From Lingula anatina (taxonomy: Eukaryota; Brachiopoda; Lingulata; Lingulida; Lingulidae): DNA of 64,000 bases. Location: the NCBI RefSeq assembly GCF_001039355.2, contig NW_019775611.1:156252-220251 (forward strand). Reading direction: 5' to 3'. Shown here piece by piece: positions 24,301 to 35,029 of the stretch (position 1 is the stretch's first letter; each line of letters starts with the position of its first letter). The position numbers were made by a program, and so were the translations under genes. Below the pieces are notes generated by a model, which made no database searches, was not told where the DNA came from, and worked only from the letters and a program-made list of their open reading frames with translations.

Positions 24301-25128
24301 CTTGTAACTTGTAACTTTTAAGTCTAAAATTTTTTTTAAAGTTTAAAAGTTCCTCTAACAGGTAACAGTCCAATTTTCCATATTCGAGTTTTGTCCAAGC
24401 AGCAAATCAAAGCATTTTCTATATAGCAATAACATGTTTATAAATAGCCCACCTTTTGTGTAAATTAATAGAAACTAGTTGGAGGGGCATAACTTTACAG
24501 TATATACATGTACCAATACATGAACAAAAATGCATAACTTTCACCCAGATCTTGTGTTGAAAATAAACACAGAACTATCCGGTGGTGTTGCTGTTCTACA
24601 ATTTTTCCAATATCTCATTTTGTGGTACTAAGACCCATTTGCATTTTACTAGTAGAACTCGACCTGTTAATTGTAAACACATCGGAAAAGGTCATGACGC
24701 AAAAACCTTGAATACACCACTCTCAAAAATAAATAAATAAATAAATAAATAATTAATTATTTAAATAAATAAATATAGAAATAATAGTCATTAATATAGA
24801 AAACCTATATTTTATAGAAAACCTTTGTATGGTCCATATAAAAATATGAATATAAGGGGATCTGGAAGTATAGAAATTTTGTTTTAACCTAATATAGGGC
24901 CTATACCCACAATGGACAATAGAAGTGTTACCCCCACTGAACCAATACTTAGGGGGAGATAAATGACTGTGGAATGATATGCTCCTTGTATCATTTTATT
25001 AAGATCAAATTTCACAAAAAAATGTAGACCAGGCATTATAACTACTCAAGATCTGCCTACTTTGATTATTGATTACTTGATTATTATTTTATTACTCTGA
25101 TTCAGGGGGTGACACTTCTATTGTCTGT

Positions 25129-25163
<35 letters not shown>

Positions 25164-25734
25164 CCTATATATATATATATGTATATATCTTGATAAAAAG
25201 ATAGGAACTGTATAGAGGATTCATTTCAAATTACGACTACCTTGTTTTGAATTTAAAAGCATGACTGACTTGATGGATATCTGACTTGGTTTGTATCTGA
25301 CTTGTCCCTTGGTCCCAATAACCTGCCTAAATAAACTCACCTAAAGCCGTTTCTTGGATAGAACACGTCTTATTAAGTCCTTCCGCATTCCTGGTGACAG
25401 AGTCTTTTATTTTTAAAATACTGGAATTCACTTTTGATGGTGTATCTGACATCCTGTATGCATATGAAGTGTTAACGGAAAATGAATTGCCATAAAAAGA
25501 CGAAATAATTTTAACTGGATACTGCGCTAAAAATGATAAGAATGAAATTCCTTCTGATTCACGTCGGCTGTCAGTGTTGTTGAGAGTTAAGTCACGTTTT
25601 CTCGTGTATCTTTGCTTTTCTGTAGGCCTAAACTTGTAAAATATCAATGCCTGCAGTAATAAAAGACCCACCAGAAGCCCAGTCATCCTTTTTAACCGCA
25701 CACGTATCGGTAGCTGCGTGGCAATTGCCGCCAT
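14990..25734 (-). CDS. B4GALT: Beta-1,4-galactosyltransferase family protein, complete six-exon gene
   Basis: Golgi type II enzyme that, in its family, transfers galactose (in some invertebrate members GalNAc) from a UDP-sugar to beta-linked GlcNAc. Exons on the - strand: 25734-25341, 21258-21020, 17160-16973, 16659-16537, 16019-15912 and 15158-14990. All junctions are GT-AG and phase-consistent, totalling 1221 nt and 406 residues, close to the family's usual size. Visible features: anchor about 17-34, PFRGR 178-182, FNRAM 217-221, metal motif DVD 243-245, GWGGEDDD 304-311 and GRYKMIKH 332-339 with the metal-binding His339. The exon boundaries around WGGEDDD and MIKH match vertebrate B4GALT structure. 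Which paralogue class it belongs to needs a tree. The C-terminus after PLYT is atypical. Confidence 0.93.
15159..15911. other. B4GALT intron 5
   Basis: Contains an (AAT)n run at 15387-15408 followed by GGCGCCTTAC repeated on either side of a short AT stretch (15419-15450). This resembles dispersed repeat tails common in marine invertebrate genomes. No other feature seen. Confidence 0.5.
15912..16019 (-). CDS. B4GALT: B4GALT exon 5: GRYKMIKH metal-ligand exon
   Basis: Small 108-nt exon found by splice phase (1 + 105 + 2). Acceptor TTTTGCAG, donor GAG|GTATGT. Encodes GEIGRYKMIKHQHEKSNP; the His of MIKH is the family's metal ligand. Too short to stand out as an open frame. Confidence 0.9.
16020..16536. 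other. B4GALT intron 4
   Basis: AT-rich, no recognisable element or reading frame. Confidence 0.6.
16537..16659 (-). CDS. B4GALT: B4GALT exon 4: GWGGEDDD exon
   Basis: Encodes YKDIFGGVTALTREHM and the acceptor/donor-site motif GWGGEDDDM, then MSK and a split Arg. Length 123 nt as expected for this family's exon. Confidence 0.95.
16660..16972. other. B4GALT intron 3
   Basis: Contains a short CAGACAGGCAGACAGA tract (16903-16935). Open frames across it are low-complexity. Confidence 0.6.
16973..17160 (-). CDS. B4GALT: B4GALT exon 3: FNRAM and DVD metal motif
   Basis: Acceptor TGCTCAG. Encodes REGPPFNRAMLMNIGF, then CFIFHDVDLIAENEFNIYRC and the PRHMSV segment. Donor AA|GTATGT, leaving two bases of the Lys codon. 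Confidence 0.93.
18935..19102. mobile_element. 168-bp MITE-like element with CAGGGGCGGAT termini
   Basis: Starts CAGGGGCGGATTTAG and ends CTGGATCCGCCCCTG, an inverted pair typical of non-autonomous hAT-like elements. Both flanks show AGCAG, a possible 5-bp duplication, shorter than the 8 bp usual for hAT. The interior repeats GGAAGACGGTCA-type strings four times. Confidence 0.7.
19340..20150. repeat. Dispersed repeat, segment order Q-P-R
   Basis: Same sub-segments as 12410-13190 but permuted: Q at 19340-19710, P at 19730-19935 and R at 20014-20150, separated by short unique pieces. Confidence 0.6.
20567..20576. other. Assembly gap (10 N) beside poly-G
   Basis: Ten N directly after a run of G, with another G-rich run at 20627-20648. 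The true length is unknown, and any reading frame across it is an artefact. Confidence 0.98.
20914..20956. repeat. (ATT)n microsatellite
   Basis: Third long ATT array in the window. Confidence 0.95.
21020..21258 (-). CDS. B4GALT: B4GALT exon 2: start of catalytic domain
   Basis: Acceptor follows a T-rich tract. Reads GGLWRPKNC then VAIIIPFRGR, the UDP-sugar-binding start of the domain, and ends FVVDQ at donor CAG|GTAAGT in phase 0. An uninterrupted (TA)n microsatellite begins only 24 bp upstream of this acceptor. Confidence 0.93.
21282..21365. repeat. (TA)n microsatellite
   Basis: About 80 bp of alternating T and A with one TT interruption, just upstream of B4GALT exon 2. Confidence 0.95.
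21984..22170 (+). mobile_element. tRNA-derived SINE-like head
   Basis: An A-box-like GGCGCAGTCGGTAGG (21994-22008) and a near-perfect B box GAGTTCGAATCCC (22067-22079) are spaced as in tRNA-derived SINEs rather than in a foldable tRNA. A short repeat (GTGGGTCCTAG... with GCATAATAAAACCATAT) occurs on both sides, at about 21530 and 22157. No tail or LINE-like 3' end was identified. Confidence 0.5.
25131..25190. repeat. (TA)n microsatellite, interrupted
   Basis: Two AT-alternating stretches around GGGCC. Confidence 0.9.
25341..25734 (-). CDS. B4GALT: B4GALT exon 1: cytosolic tail, anchor and stem
   Basis: Start at an ATG in ACAATATGGCGGC context. The frame continues upstream without another ATG, and AATTGCAG at about 25760 could be the acceptor of a 5' UTR intron. 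Codes for a short basic tail, a membrane anchor (GLLVGLLLLQALIF) and a Ser/Thr/Asn-rich stem with NNT, NTS, NSS and NKT sequons. Donor TTTAG|GTGAGT, ends in phase 1. Confidence 0.88.
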
Positions 25735-26029
25735 ATTGTTCTCAGCTCTTCTGTCATCTCTGCAATTAATCAAAGTCGCGAGAATACACCAATGACTGGC
25801 TCAGCTTGTTTATCTTAATATGTTCCAGCATGTGTTTTTCTTATTTGATCAACCTTGCCTTGACATTGCCGATTGCATCTTTATCAATCGAATGTTATAC
25901 TATAAATAGTATTTCTTAAATATACTATAATTAGTATTTCTTCGAAGGTTCCTTTTTAACTCCTTCTTCTTTTCCGTTTCCTCGCAACAAAAAGATCTAA
26001 CACGCACTGTATGCATTTAAGATGAATAT

Positions 26030-26290
26030 GAAGTCAATTTTTTGCCACAAAAGCCCTCCAAATGCCAGTATATAGATTCAAATATTATAACTAAGAGAAT
26101 TACCAAAATACATGGTTAAATATTATCATATTAAATTATATTTGAACGGATTTTTCTGCTAGCTTTTTATGCTTTTTATAAATGGGGCAGAAAGTAGGTT
26201 TAATTTACACCATTTACAAAAAGTGGCAATTTTAGCATTTTTATGGTTGATTAAGTGATTTATCTAGTTTAACCCTTAATATGTGGAATC
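26030..26290. repeat. Dispersed repeat, segment Q only
   Basis: Third copy of the Q segment (compare 12637 and 19340), more diverged at its right end. Confidence 0.55.
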
Positions 26291-26326
26291 AATTTCAGTC
26301 GTAAAGTTATAAATTAATTTATAATT

Positions 26327-26386
26327 TGCCAAGTTTTTGTCATTATACCGTAGTGATGAATACGGTATAATGACAAAAACTTGGCA
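26327..26386. repeat. Perfect inverted repeat, 26-bp arms, 8-nt spacer
   Basis: Arms 26327-26352 and 26361-26386 are exact reverse complements around GTGATGAA. The left arm contains AAGTTTTTGTCATTATACCG. The related single-arm sequence near 27670 suggests the palindrome is one end of a repeated unit. Confidence 0.9.
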
Positions 26387-26962
26387 GATCAACAATATTT
26401 GAACCAAAGAAAACAAAGTCTATGTTCAAGTAATCTCTCTTCAAAGAGCTTTGTATTTGATCTACAGTGTAGGTGACATGTTGGACCTCGCTATCTATAG
26501 TATATCAGTTGAACTGGGGATTTGCTCTGGTGACAAACTATAAATAGTATTTCCAGGAAGGTTCTCGTGTTATTCTTCCTTCCGTCCTTCCTTTTTTTTT
26601 TCTATTTTTTTTTCTTTTTTGCTGCATAAAGGTTTAACACGCATTGTGTACTCTAAGGACGCAGAGGATATGGTGCTATATATTATGATATGTCTAACAA
26701 TTTGTTGGACTAAGGCCCATGTGACATGATTCAAATTTCGCAAAAAAATAAAAATGTTATGTGAATATAAATAAATAGAAATAATAAAAATAAAAATAAA
26801 ATAAATAATTATAATAAAAGTAATAAATACATCTGCTCGCAGAGCGAGGAGTTGCGAACTATAACACACTTTAAATAGAAAAATAAAATATAAAAACAAA
26901 TACTGCAAAAACAAAGGAATGAATGGAAGAGTGCACAGGATATTTGAGCCTTTCGCAGGCTG

Positions 26963-27180
26963 TGCTGAATAATGGCCACGTTCACAACCAGTTGATCTGA
27001 GGACTATCTAGTCCACGGATCAAATATGGCGCGCACTTTCCATTAATGGATTCCTGTCTCTAACGCGCGCCGTTCCAGCAGGGGCAGAGCAATGAAATCT
27101 CGGCACGTTTACCAGTGGGTCGCGCCATATTTGGTCCGCGGACTAGTCAGTCTTCGCATTGACTGGTTGTATATTCGGCC
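26963..27180. mobile_element. Foldback element, TTGATC / ATCAAATATGG family
   Basis: Left arm ACGTTCACAACCAGTTGATC and GGATCAAATATGGCGCG face inverted counterparts (CGCGCCATATTTGGTCC, then TGACTGGTTGTATATTC). It shares arm motifs with 33541-33762, 42884-43200 and 46496-46692. Non-coding. Confidence 0.6.
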
Positions 27181-28450
27181 AATTTTCACAAACGGAAGTT
27201 AGAGCACTCTGTCGCTTGTGACATTCCTCCAACTGTCTTTGAGATTATAATGAACAATCCATTCATTCGTGTAGTTTCGTTCACAGACGTCTTACAGATT
27301 AACAGTTCAAATCCCCTACATATGCCGTTCCCGGTCGATGAATTGGGTGAGACCTGGTACGTTGGAAGGAGGCATGACCCAGCATCACTTCACACAATCA
27401 GTGAGATTAGCCTACATTAAAAAAAATGCAATTTGTTTTAAATTTCAATGGGCGTTTCCCATATTCATTTAAAAATTGGAGATTTTTTACATTTAGGCAA
27501 TAAGCATGATCCTTGTGAAAATCAGTAAGCTTTATCTTAGAGCAATTACCAATCTACTGATTTTTTTTTTACACCAATATATATAAAAAGTGACCTCTGA
27601 CGCCGAACAAAAATCTGACCACAAACAAACAAAGCAGATCACATACCTGCAAAAATTCTTGTTTTTTAATTGTTTGTCAGTATACCGCAGTGATTAATTA
27701 ATTGTTTAAACCAAAGAAACAGAAATCTACGGTATCAAGCTCCAGACACTACCTGTATATTGGGCCGTGGACGTCAAAATTACTTTCTCTTTCATCAAAG
27801 ACGCAGAAAGAGGGAGAATATGTGACTCGTCAGCGACTAATAATCTCCGAAAGCGCAAGCGTGCTATTTCTCGTATCTTCCACCATATTGAAAATAGTCA
27901 CCATAAAAAAAAAAAAAAAAAAAAAAAAACCGTAAGGGGATAATTATTCAGCCAGACACCCAGATGGAAGCCGGTAACATTCTTTGTGTAATGAAAAGCT
28001 GGGTTTTACTTTGTGGTAGGCCTACTATACTAATTTGTGACTAATTTGTGCATTTGTGCTCCCAAATCTAAGGCTCGTTTTAGAAAATAGCCATATCGTT
28101 TAAGAGGCCAGGGTTTAACGCCAGTTTTTATCGTAATCTCTTTAAGAAGAGGTTTTCATTTGATCTAGGTGACATTCTGACCTCGGTATCTGTATCAGTT
28201 GAAATGGATGATACGGCAACCGGACTAAAATAGCATTTCCAGGAAGGTTCTTTTCTTTTCGCTTCTTTCAATGCAATTTTTTTGCTACAAATAAAGTTCT
28301 ATATGCTTTTAAGGGCATTGAGGAGATTGATACAGATGTTAACTTACAATTTGATAGAAATAGGCTTGAGCGGTTTAATTCGAATTTCGAATACTGATCA
28401 GTTTCATCTTCAAAAGGTTGCAACTACAAATGCAGATATATAAAATATGG

Positions 28451-28451
<1 letters not shown>

Positions 28452-28534
<83 letters not shown>
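28452..28534. repeat. (TA)n microsatellite
   Basis: Uninterrupted AT alternation of about 83 bp. Confidence 0.95.
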
Positions 28535-28537
<3 letters not shown>

Positions 28538-28794
28538 TTAGATTGGCCTGGGCCCACCCGAACACAAGAAGTTCAATGAATGTGTAGATTGTGTTAGTTG
28601 TGACACTACCGCGTGGCGGTCCGCCGGGGGGAATATTCCTTGTTAATTTTATATTGGATAATTGTCAAAGCTTTTTTATGAACTGTGAACGTACGAGAAC
28701 AGCTTAAGTCAGCTTGGAAAAATTATGTGAAAATAAAGAAAAAGAAAGTTTATGAAAAAAAAAAAAACATGAACGCAACTTCACTATTTTACAG

Positions 28795-28870
28795 GGGTAG
28801 GCCTACGCCTGTTAGTCCGAGGGCGCAATGTTCCGAGGGTCCGATCGATTTTCCGAAGACTGTAGGAGCC

Positions 28871-28906
<36 letters not shown>

Positions 28907-29215
28907 ACCGCTGTTCCGAGGGTTCGATATTCCGAATGATTTTTAGCCCGAGGGCACGCTGTTCCGAAAGAGTTAAACGCAGTAGGCCTAATATTAGGGC
29001 CTACTTGCATGTGAAGAGAGGCGCGTTTTGACTGTCATTTCGCCACGTGTGCGTTACTGTTAGTATATTGGGTAAATAGAGAAAATTTTTGATAGCAGTT
29101 TATGCAGCGCATGTTTAATTTCCGACGCCGCTATGGCTTCGGAATAGCGGACCTTCGGAGCAAAAGTTCCTCCGAACAAAAGACCGTCGGAATGTAGGCC
29201 CTATTATATTAGGCC
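28795..29215. repeat. Cluster of TTCCGAGG / TTCCGAA short repeats
   Basis: At least eight variants of GTTCCGAGGGTTCG, ATTCCGAATG, CTTCGGAATAGCGG and the like occur in both orientations in 400 bp, around a 30-A run. Low-copy simple repeat or a decayed element; no coding sense. Confidence 0.5.
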
Positions 29216-29570
29216 TACTCCGTTATTCATTTAGCTACTAAAATTATCATTTTTCAAATGGGCCTACTAGGTAGACGTTAAAAGTAAAATGTATGTCCGA
29301 ACAGATTTAAAAAAAATAGTAAAAATAATGAAAAAAATCAAATATTTTCAAGTTAAATAAGCACTACTTAGCTTTAAACAGTGTTTAGCCTAATGAAAAT
29401 AAGAATGTTGTTTTTCACCAAACTGTTTCATACATTGGCGCTGCCACCTTTTGTGTTTACTGCACGTCAGTACTGGAATGTTCATACATTATGTATTAGT
29501 ATTATGAAATGTTGATAAAGGAGAAACATTTGGATTATTTAAATATTTTACAAGTGGCCACAAAATTCAA

Positions 29571-29659
29571 GTAATCCGCCATTGTTCACGCATGCGCATT
29601 TACAACCAAAGTTAAAGAAGCTGGGTGAACTTCTGCAGAAGCTGTGCTGTATTTTGAAG
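29571..29659 (+). promoter_or_regulatory. Possible promoter and untranslated first exon
   Basis: CGCATGCGCA (29589-29598) is an NRF1-type site (TGCGCATGCG on the other strand), next to CCGCCATTG. About 60 bp on, a consensus donor GAAG|GTAAGT occurs at 29660. This fits the first untranslated exon of a + strand gene, perhaps the carboxypeptidase 15 kb downstream, but no transcript evidence exists. Confidence 0.3.
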
Positions 29660-32480
29660 GTAAGTATGTTGAAACTTGGCGTAATTTTAGCATAAATGAC
29701 ATCTTTAAATACATTTCTAGTAAGAGGCGTAGGACAGAATCCTTGTTCTTACCGGGTTCTTGGTGTAACCGCTTTGTTTACGTAAATTCCATGCCAACCA
29801 AAATGGCAAAATGCCGGCGGAATCGGTGGCGGAATCTCGCTCTCACTGTGTCTCAGAAAACGATGTTCTTTTCAGTATCGTCAAGATGTCACAGGTGCAG
29901 CATATACCTTCATTTATTGACATGTGTGTGAAGCGCTCGGACACACACACACGCAAACACACACACACAACACGCACGCACACATTTACACGAACACACA
30001 CGCACAGCTCTGTCTTTGACTTTGATAAACTGAAAATTGAAAATTGTTACTAGTACAGTATGTTTTGGTGTTGAAGTAAGTATAGTGTTTGATTTGCCCA
30101 AGTTTGAAATATATGTTTTTTGTCAAATTTTGTTAAAGACAAATGTTGAGGGTTGTCACATGTTTAATTGGACTCACATGTACCAGTATGTAGTTTGTTT
30201 ATGCATGGTACATGTAACAACTAAATGTATATAATGGCTGTTAAAAGATTAGACAGTATTTACTTGGAATTAAAAAAGTGAAAAGGGTATATATGAAATG
30301 TATTGCTGTTTAGATCCATACATGGCAAAATAAAAATTTTTTTTGGCAATTAATTTAAATGATTTCCCCTACTAGTGCTGTATAGTAACCATACATAATG
30401 TCAAGTGTACTGTATATTATACACTGTATCTTAGTCATAGCTGCATTAATAGTTGAGCCCTGTGTTGAGAAAATCATGCTATGTAAAGCTGTTTTCAAGT
30501 TCTTAGTTTGAAAGCTACATGTTGGTATTACTCTCATATTAGAGATGCCAACTGGTGGATTTCACCTGTAACAGTAAAATATATGATGGCAATGTACAAC
30601 ACATTTTATAAATTTAGAATCACAAAATAATTGTGCCTGTTTCCTCCATCTTGTGGTATGCATAATTCAAATTGTGAAATATAATCTACACGTAAATGCC
30701 CAATTACAGCTGACAGCCTAAATAAACTTTAGATCAAAGGCTTCTGGTGAAGGAAAACAAAATTGAACTTTGGAAACAACATGTAGTTTTGTAAACTGAT
30801 CTTGTTAGATTCATTCCTTTAGGTAGAAGTAAATTTCAGGTTTCTGTAGCATTTAAAATAGAAAACTCCAGTTGGAAAGCATGTTATTGGGTCCATCACC
30901 TTTGTTCTTTTCTTTATCCTTCTTTACTAGTACTAGTCCTAGTATTTGTCTTTTTTCTTGTAATTTATCATTTATAAGTTTTTTTTGCATATATTGTTAC
31001 CAGTCACCAAATATTCCTTGATAGAAAAGGGGTGAAATATTTCAATTGATTAAAGTACTATGGGTTTATATGGGATCAAAGTACTAGCAGACTAAAAAGT
31101 GGTTTAAAATTTTAGACCTATTTTCAGGCTGAAGTTCTTCAATGATACAAGCCCCTGGGCTTACTGTAGTATAGTTTATATCAGCAGAAATCCTTTACAT
31201 CTTATTTTACTTAAAATAATGCAACAGATTTGACTTCTCTGTCTTGTTTATTATTGGTTTAGTTCAGAATTTCAAATCAGCTCTAAACTGTCCATATATT
31301 TGCTGAAAAGAAACTTAATCCTACAGACAGAGCCCGTGCTGTATATATTCGCGCATATGCATGTCAATATATTGAAGGTATGCACTTGACATGTAAGGTA
31401 CACACGGCTGACACTCGACACTGGTCTCGCTCTGTAAGCTACACGCATCACCACACTCAAACAGTATCAATCCACAACATGGCTTTGTGGGCCATTTAGC
31501 CAGGTAGGCCTAACACAAACAATGAGGTTTTATTATCCCACTCAAAGAAACAGTTTTGATTTGTTCTATTGGCTCAGGCCTGGGTTTGTTTCAATAATGG
31601 TGTTTTCTCTGTCAGGTGGTCAGCTCTATGGGTGGATTAGAAAGGACAGAAGCTGGCGTTTGATTGGATTGTTTTCTTAACCGACACTGAAGTACAGGGG
31701 AGGGGGAAAACTTGTGAATTTGTAGGTTTAAATTTTGTTTGTGGTTTTAATCAAGTATCTTGAGAGTGTGAAGTAATTAAATGAAGTTGCATTGCTTCAC
31801 AGGTATTTGTAGGGGAATGGAAGTCTTGGGTTTGTATTTTGTAGACTTCTTTTTTGTTATCTTAATTTGGTGTGTTAACTGATGGTAGGAAAAACAAGGC
31901 AATTCATTAGAGGTGGGGAGGCAGATACAATAAGTACAAATAGTAGACCTGTAGGGATGTAAAGGTGTAATATATTTTTTTATAAGGCTGTTGTCACTTG
32001 TCAATATAGATATGAAAAAAGGGAAAAATACCAGGTTATTTAATTACAACTTTTTCATACTTATCATGTTTCATTTTCAGAAGTTCCTAAGTAGCAGTTG
32101 TGCAAGAACTTTCTACCCACACCAGAGTTTCACAGGGAAACTAGAAGCCATGTTGTGCTGGTCTCTAGGTTAAAAAAAGTGTGTACATGAACTTCATACC
32201 CGCTCTGTGACTATATCCTAGCTGTTAACAAGGTGTTAAGGAGTCATATTATGAGTCTCCAGGCTACAGGTGTAATAAAAGAGATGAAGCTGTATCATTA
32301 GACAGGTGAGAGTTAATCTGAGATACGTTTAAGGCAAACTGCTTTGTGAAGCATCATGTACAATAATTGTTTTATGAGCAACAGGTAACTATAATATAAT
32401 ACATGGGCTTTTGTTTTTCTAAATGTATTGTACCCATAAAATATGACCCAGATGCTGAGGTGTTGGATGCCTCAGTTGAT
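29660..32480. other. Intergenic or 5' intron sequence
   Basis: Contains a (CA)n-like tract at 29940-30004. No recognisable coding region. Confidence 0.5.
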
Positions 32481-32484
32481 GGCT

Positions 32485-32741
32485 GTGTTCAGAATAGAAG
32501 TTATTGTACTAGCAGGATTGATCCATCTTGGCGGGGATTCTTGCTAAGGCACAGTCAATGTAATAAGCTAAATTGTCTGGCATGCCCCCTCGCAAAGCAA
32601 CATAAACATCATGGACCACAAAGTTTTTCCAGACTTTACTCAAGTACTTTAAGTTAGGAGAGTTACATTGACTGTGTCTTAGCGAGAGTCCCTGCCAAGA
32701 TAATCAATCCTGCTAGTATGTTAACTTACTATTTCGAACAT
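32485..32741. mobile_element. Foldback element, related to the GATCGATC family
   Basis: Arms of at least 60 bp: TACTAGCAGGATTGATCC and GCACAGTCAATGTAA at the left have inverted partners at 32662-32722. The order 'GGATTGATC...GGGGATTCTTGCTAA' parallels the element at 3669. The open frame at 32403-32657 lies across it and is spurious. Confidence 0.65.
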
Positions 32742-32836
32742 TTTAGCCTTAGTTAGCCTTCTGATGTACCGATACGCTTGGAGAGATTTCCTGGATATTA
32801 TTGAGGAGAGTCACCTTAACAGAGCCCTACCCACCC

Positions 32837-32868
<32 letters not shown>

Positions 32869-33112
32869 GCTTGACCAATTTATCAATTTCTGCCCTAGCA
32901 GTATGATGCATCATCATCACCATCAACATGATCATCTCTGGTTTTTCAGGTCTTCTGTCCTTTTCCCACATATGGCCCTCCATTCTGGTATTGTCTTGTG
33001 GAACTTGTGAAAGTGAGTGAAACCTCCTATACTAGTATACATGTAGCCTTATAAAAATTATTACAAGGTGGGACCCCACAAAGTACCCTTAAGTATACCA
33101 TCTGATATAAGG

Positions 33113-33345
33113 GCCTAAGGGTTCATTCAGAATGTGTTAAGCTGCATTAGTTACTGCACACTAACTCCAACGGACCTGTCACTGAATGCAGTCAGATTAA
33201 CATGCCTCTGTTTGTTTCCAAGGTACTTGCATTATATATATAATCACCAGCTCCTCTGTATTCTGCTCAATGCCAGGAAGAGGTGCAGTTGACTGTTAAT
33301 CTGATTGCATTCAGCTAGAGGGATCTATTCTGAATGGGTCACTTA
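33113..33345. mobile_element. Foldback element with TTCATTCAGAAT ends
   Basis: Ends GGTTCATTCAGAAT and ATTCTGAATGGGTC are inverted. A nested inverted pair (CTGAATGCAGTCAGATTAAC / GTTAATCTGATTGCATTCAG) lies inside. It directly abuts the next element. Confidence 0.6.
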
Positions 33346-33540
33346 GACCCCATTCCCAGAGATTAGATCGATCCAACTAGATCGACCTAACTCCCTGGGG
33401 GTTCACACTAAATATCTGTCAGCCAAGCAGGCACAAAAGTTAATTACCCCCTTAGAGCTTGTAGTAGGCGGGACGGACAAGTAATCTAGTGAGACTCCCC
33501 ACGGGGATAGATCAATCTAAAATCTATGGGAATGCGCCCT
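33346..33540. mobile_element. Foldback element, GATCGATC family
   Basis: Left AGACCCCATTCCCAGAG then TTAGATCGATCC; right ATAGATCAATCT then ATGGGAATGCGCCC. Same layout as 34754-35018. Confidence 0.65.
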
Positions 33541-33762
33541 TAGGCTGCATTCACAACACAAGTTGATCTGCTGACTCACGATCTGCTATTCAGATATGGC
33601 TGAACCACTTGAAAACTTTCTGTGTAATCCCTGAAGGATCTGGAATCTTTTCAGTGTCTATTAGGGGATTATGTGGCAAGCAGTCTAGTGGGACAGCCAT
33701 ATTTGATCCCTTGATCTGTTACTTCAGGGATCAGCTGGTTCTGAATGGGCCCCTCTGAGTTT
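33541..33762. mobile_element. Foldback element, TTGATC / ATCAAATATGG family
   Basis: Left GCATTCACAACACAAGTTGATC-type arm against right GATCAGCTGGTTCTGAATGG. The inner CAGATATGGCTG pairs with CAGCCATATTTGATC. Begins where the previous element ends. Confidence 0.6.
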
Positions 33763-34753
33763 GAGGAAGTTTTACATTTGTTCGTCTAGCCAGAGGGTTT
33801 TTTGTCCTAGACCCAGGGCTATCATTTTTCTACATAGGATTATGCATAATTTATTCTCTTAGTCTGATAAAGGGGGTAATACTCATAAAATGTGATCAAA
33901 AGCACTTCAATATCAGAACAGCATGAAAGCTCCAGATAAAGAGAAGATTAAAGCTTTTTAAGTTGTCTTTCTTTCAACAGGGCAATTTGATGTCTTATTA
34001 CAGGGATTTCATTTGGAGCAGCAATACAGTATTACAGGAATTAAATCTTATCAAATTTTGTTGCTTTTTGAACAGGGCAATTCTGATATGTTATCTTATC
34101 CTGCCTAAGCTTGAATGAGGCATATATTTTTACCTGATGATAAAATGGTCTTGTCAGTTTCACCTTCTGTGAATCAGGTTCAGTGAAAAACCAACTGGCA
34201 TTTCAAGTCATTATCAAAATTTAAATGTCAGTTTGTGTAGGTAGTGGGTTGACATTGAAAATCCTTGTTTTCAGTTAATTCTTGTTTGAATGATGATAAA
34301 TTGCAGTGTCTCAAAGTCTAAACTTCAGATTGAAGTGAAAAAAGTTGGCTGCTGGCAGCTGGCATGTTGTCGTTCAATTCAAGTGTAATTCAATACAAAG
34401 TTGACTCTTTAACTAGTCAGGGTCAAACGTGATTCTTTGACTTCTAGGGGCTCAGGTTCTTCTGTAGCTTTTCTGTTCTTAAAAAAGAAATAAGATTTTC
34501 TTTCGAATTTTTGTTCTATTTTTTTAAATTCGGGTTTGAACTTAACAAAACAGCAAAGCAGGTGTCTGTAATTAAATATTATGACTAAATTGTATAATAA
34601 AAATGTTCGTTGTTAATGCTATCATATGAAAGTTGATGATATGAAAGATCCATTTCCTCTGTCTGTCAGGTTTTTCTGAGAAACAGTTGCACAAGTTGGT
34701 ATCTGTGACATCCGTCTCACCTCCCTCCCAAAGCTGTACACACCTCATTCTCA
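33763..34753. other. AT-rich spacer between foldback elements
   Basis: No gene or repeat recognised. Confidence 0.5.
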
Positions 34754-35018
34754 CTAAGACCAGGTTCCCATACTTAGATCGATCCATCTGGATCAACCTA
34801 TCTCCCTAGGGGTTCACACTAAATTGCTATCAGCTCTAGAGGCTTAAATGTCTGTCACGCCTACCAGATCAGCTAGGGATAGAGCTAATTACCCCCTAAC
34901 AGTTTTACTAGGCGTGACAGATGTTTACCAGTAAGCCAGTTACAGTAGTTTGGTAGCAATTTAGTGAGACTCCCCAGGGAGATAGATCAATCTAATTATC
35001 TGTGGGAATGGTCCCTAA
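34754..35018. mobile_element. Foldback element, GATCGATC family (long form)
   Basis: Left AAGACCAGGTTCCCATAC and TTAGATCGATCC; right ATAGATCAATCTAATT and TGGGAATGGTCC. The interior carries CTGTCACGCCTACC and its inverse TAGGCGTGACAG, also present in the 3669 element. Confidence 0.7.
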
Positions 35019-35029
35019 CTCAGACTAGG

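Larger units (their letters stand above)
21259..25340. other. B4GALT intron 1
   Basis: 4.1 kb. Holds (TA)n (21282-21365), a tRNA-derived SINE head (about 21984-22160) between two copies of a short repeat, (AAAT)n near 24728-24770 and a second (TA)n at 25131-25190. No gene seen. Confidence 0.7.
25735..29570. other. Intergenic region upstream of B4GALT
   Basis: Repeat-rich and without a supportable gene. It contains a third copy of dispersed repeat Q (26030-26290), a 26-bp-arm perfect palindrome (26327-26386), a foldback element (about 26963-27180), poly-A runs (27905-27928, 28875-28904), (TA)n (28452-28534) and TTCCGAGG-type short repeats (28795-29215). The open frame at 28375-28557 is the microsatellite. 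Confidence 0.65.

Noticed and set aside
28375-28557. 60-codon Tyr-Ile repeat frame (- strand)
   Set aside because: Translation of the (TA)n microsatellite.
32403-32657. 84-codon frame starting MGFCFSK
   Set aside because: Runs into an arm of a foldback element; no support as a gene.
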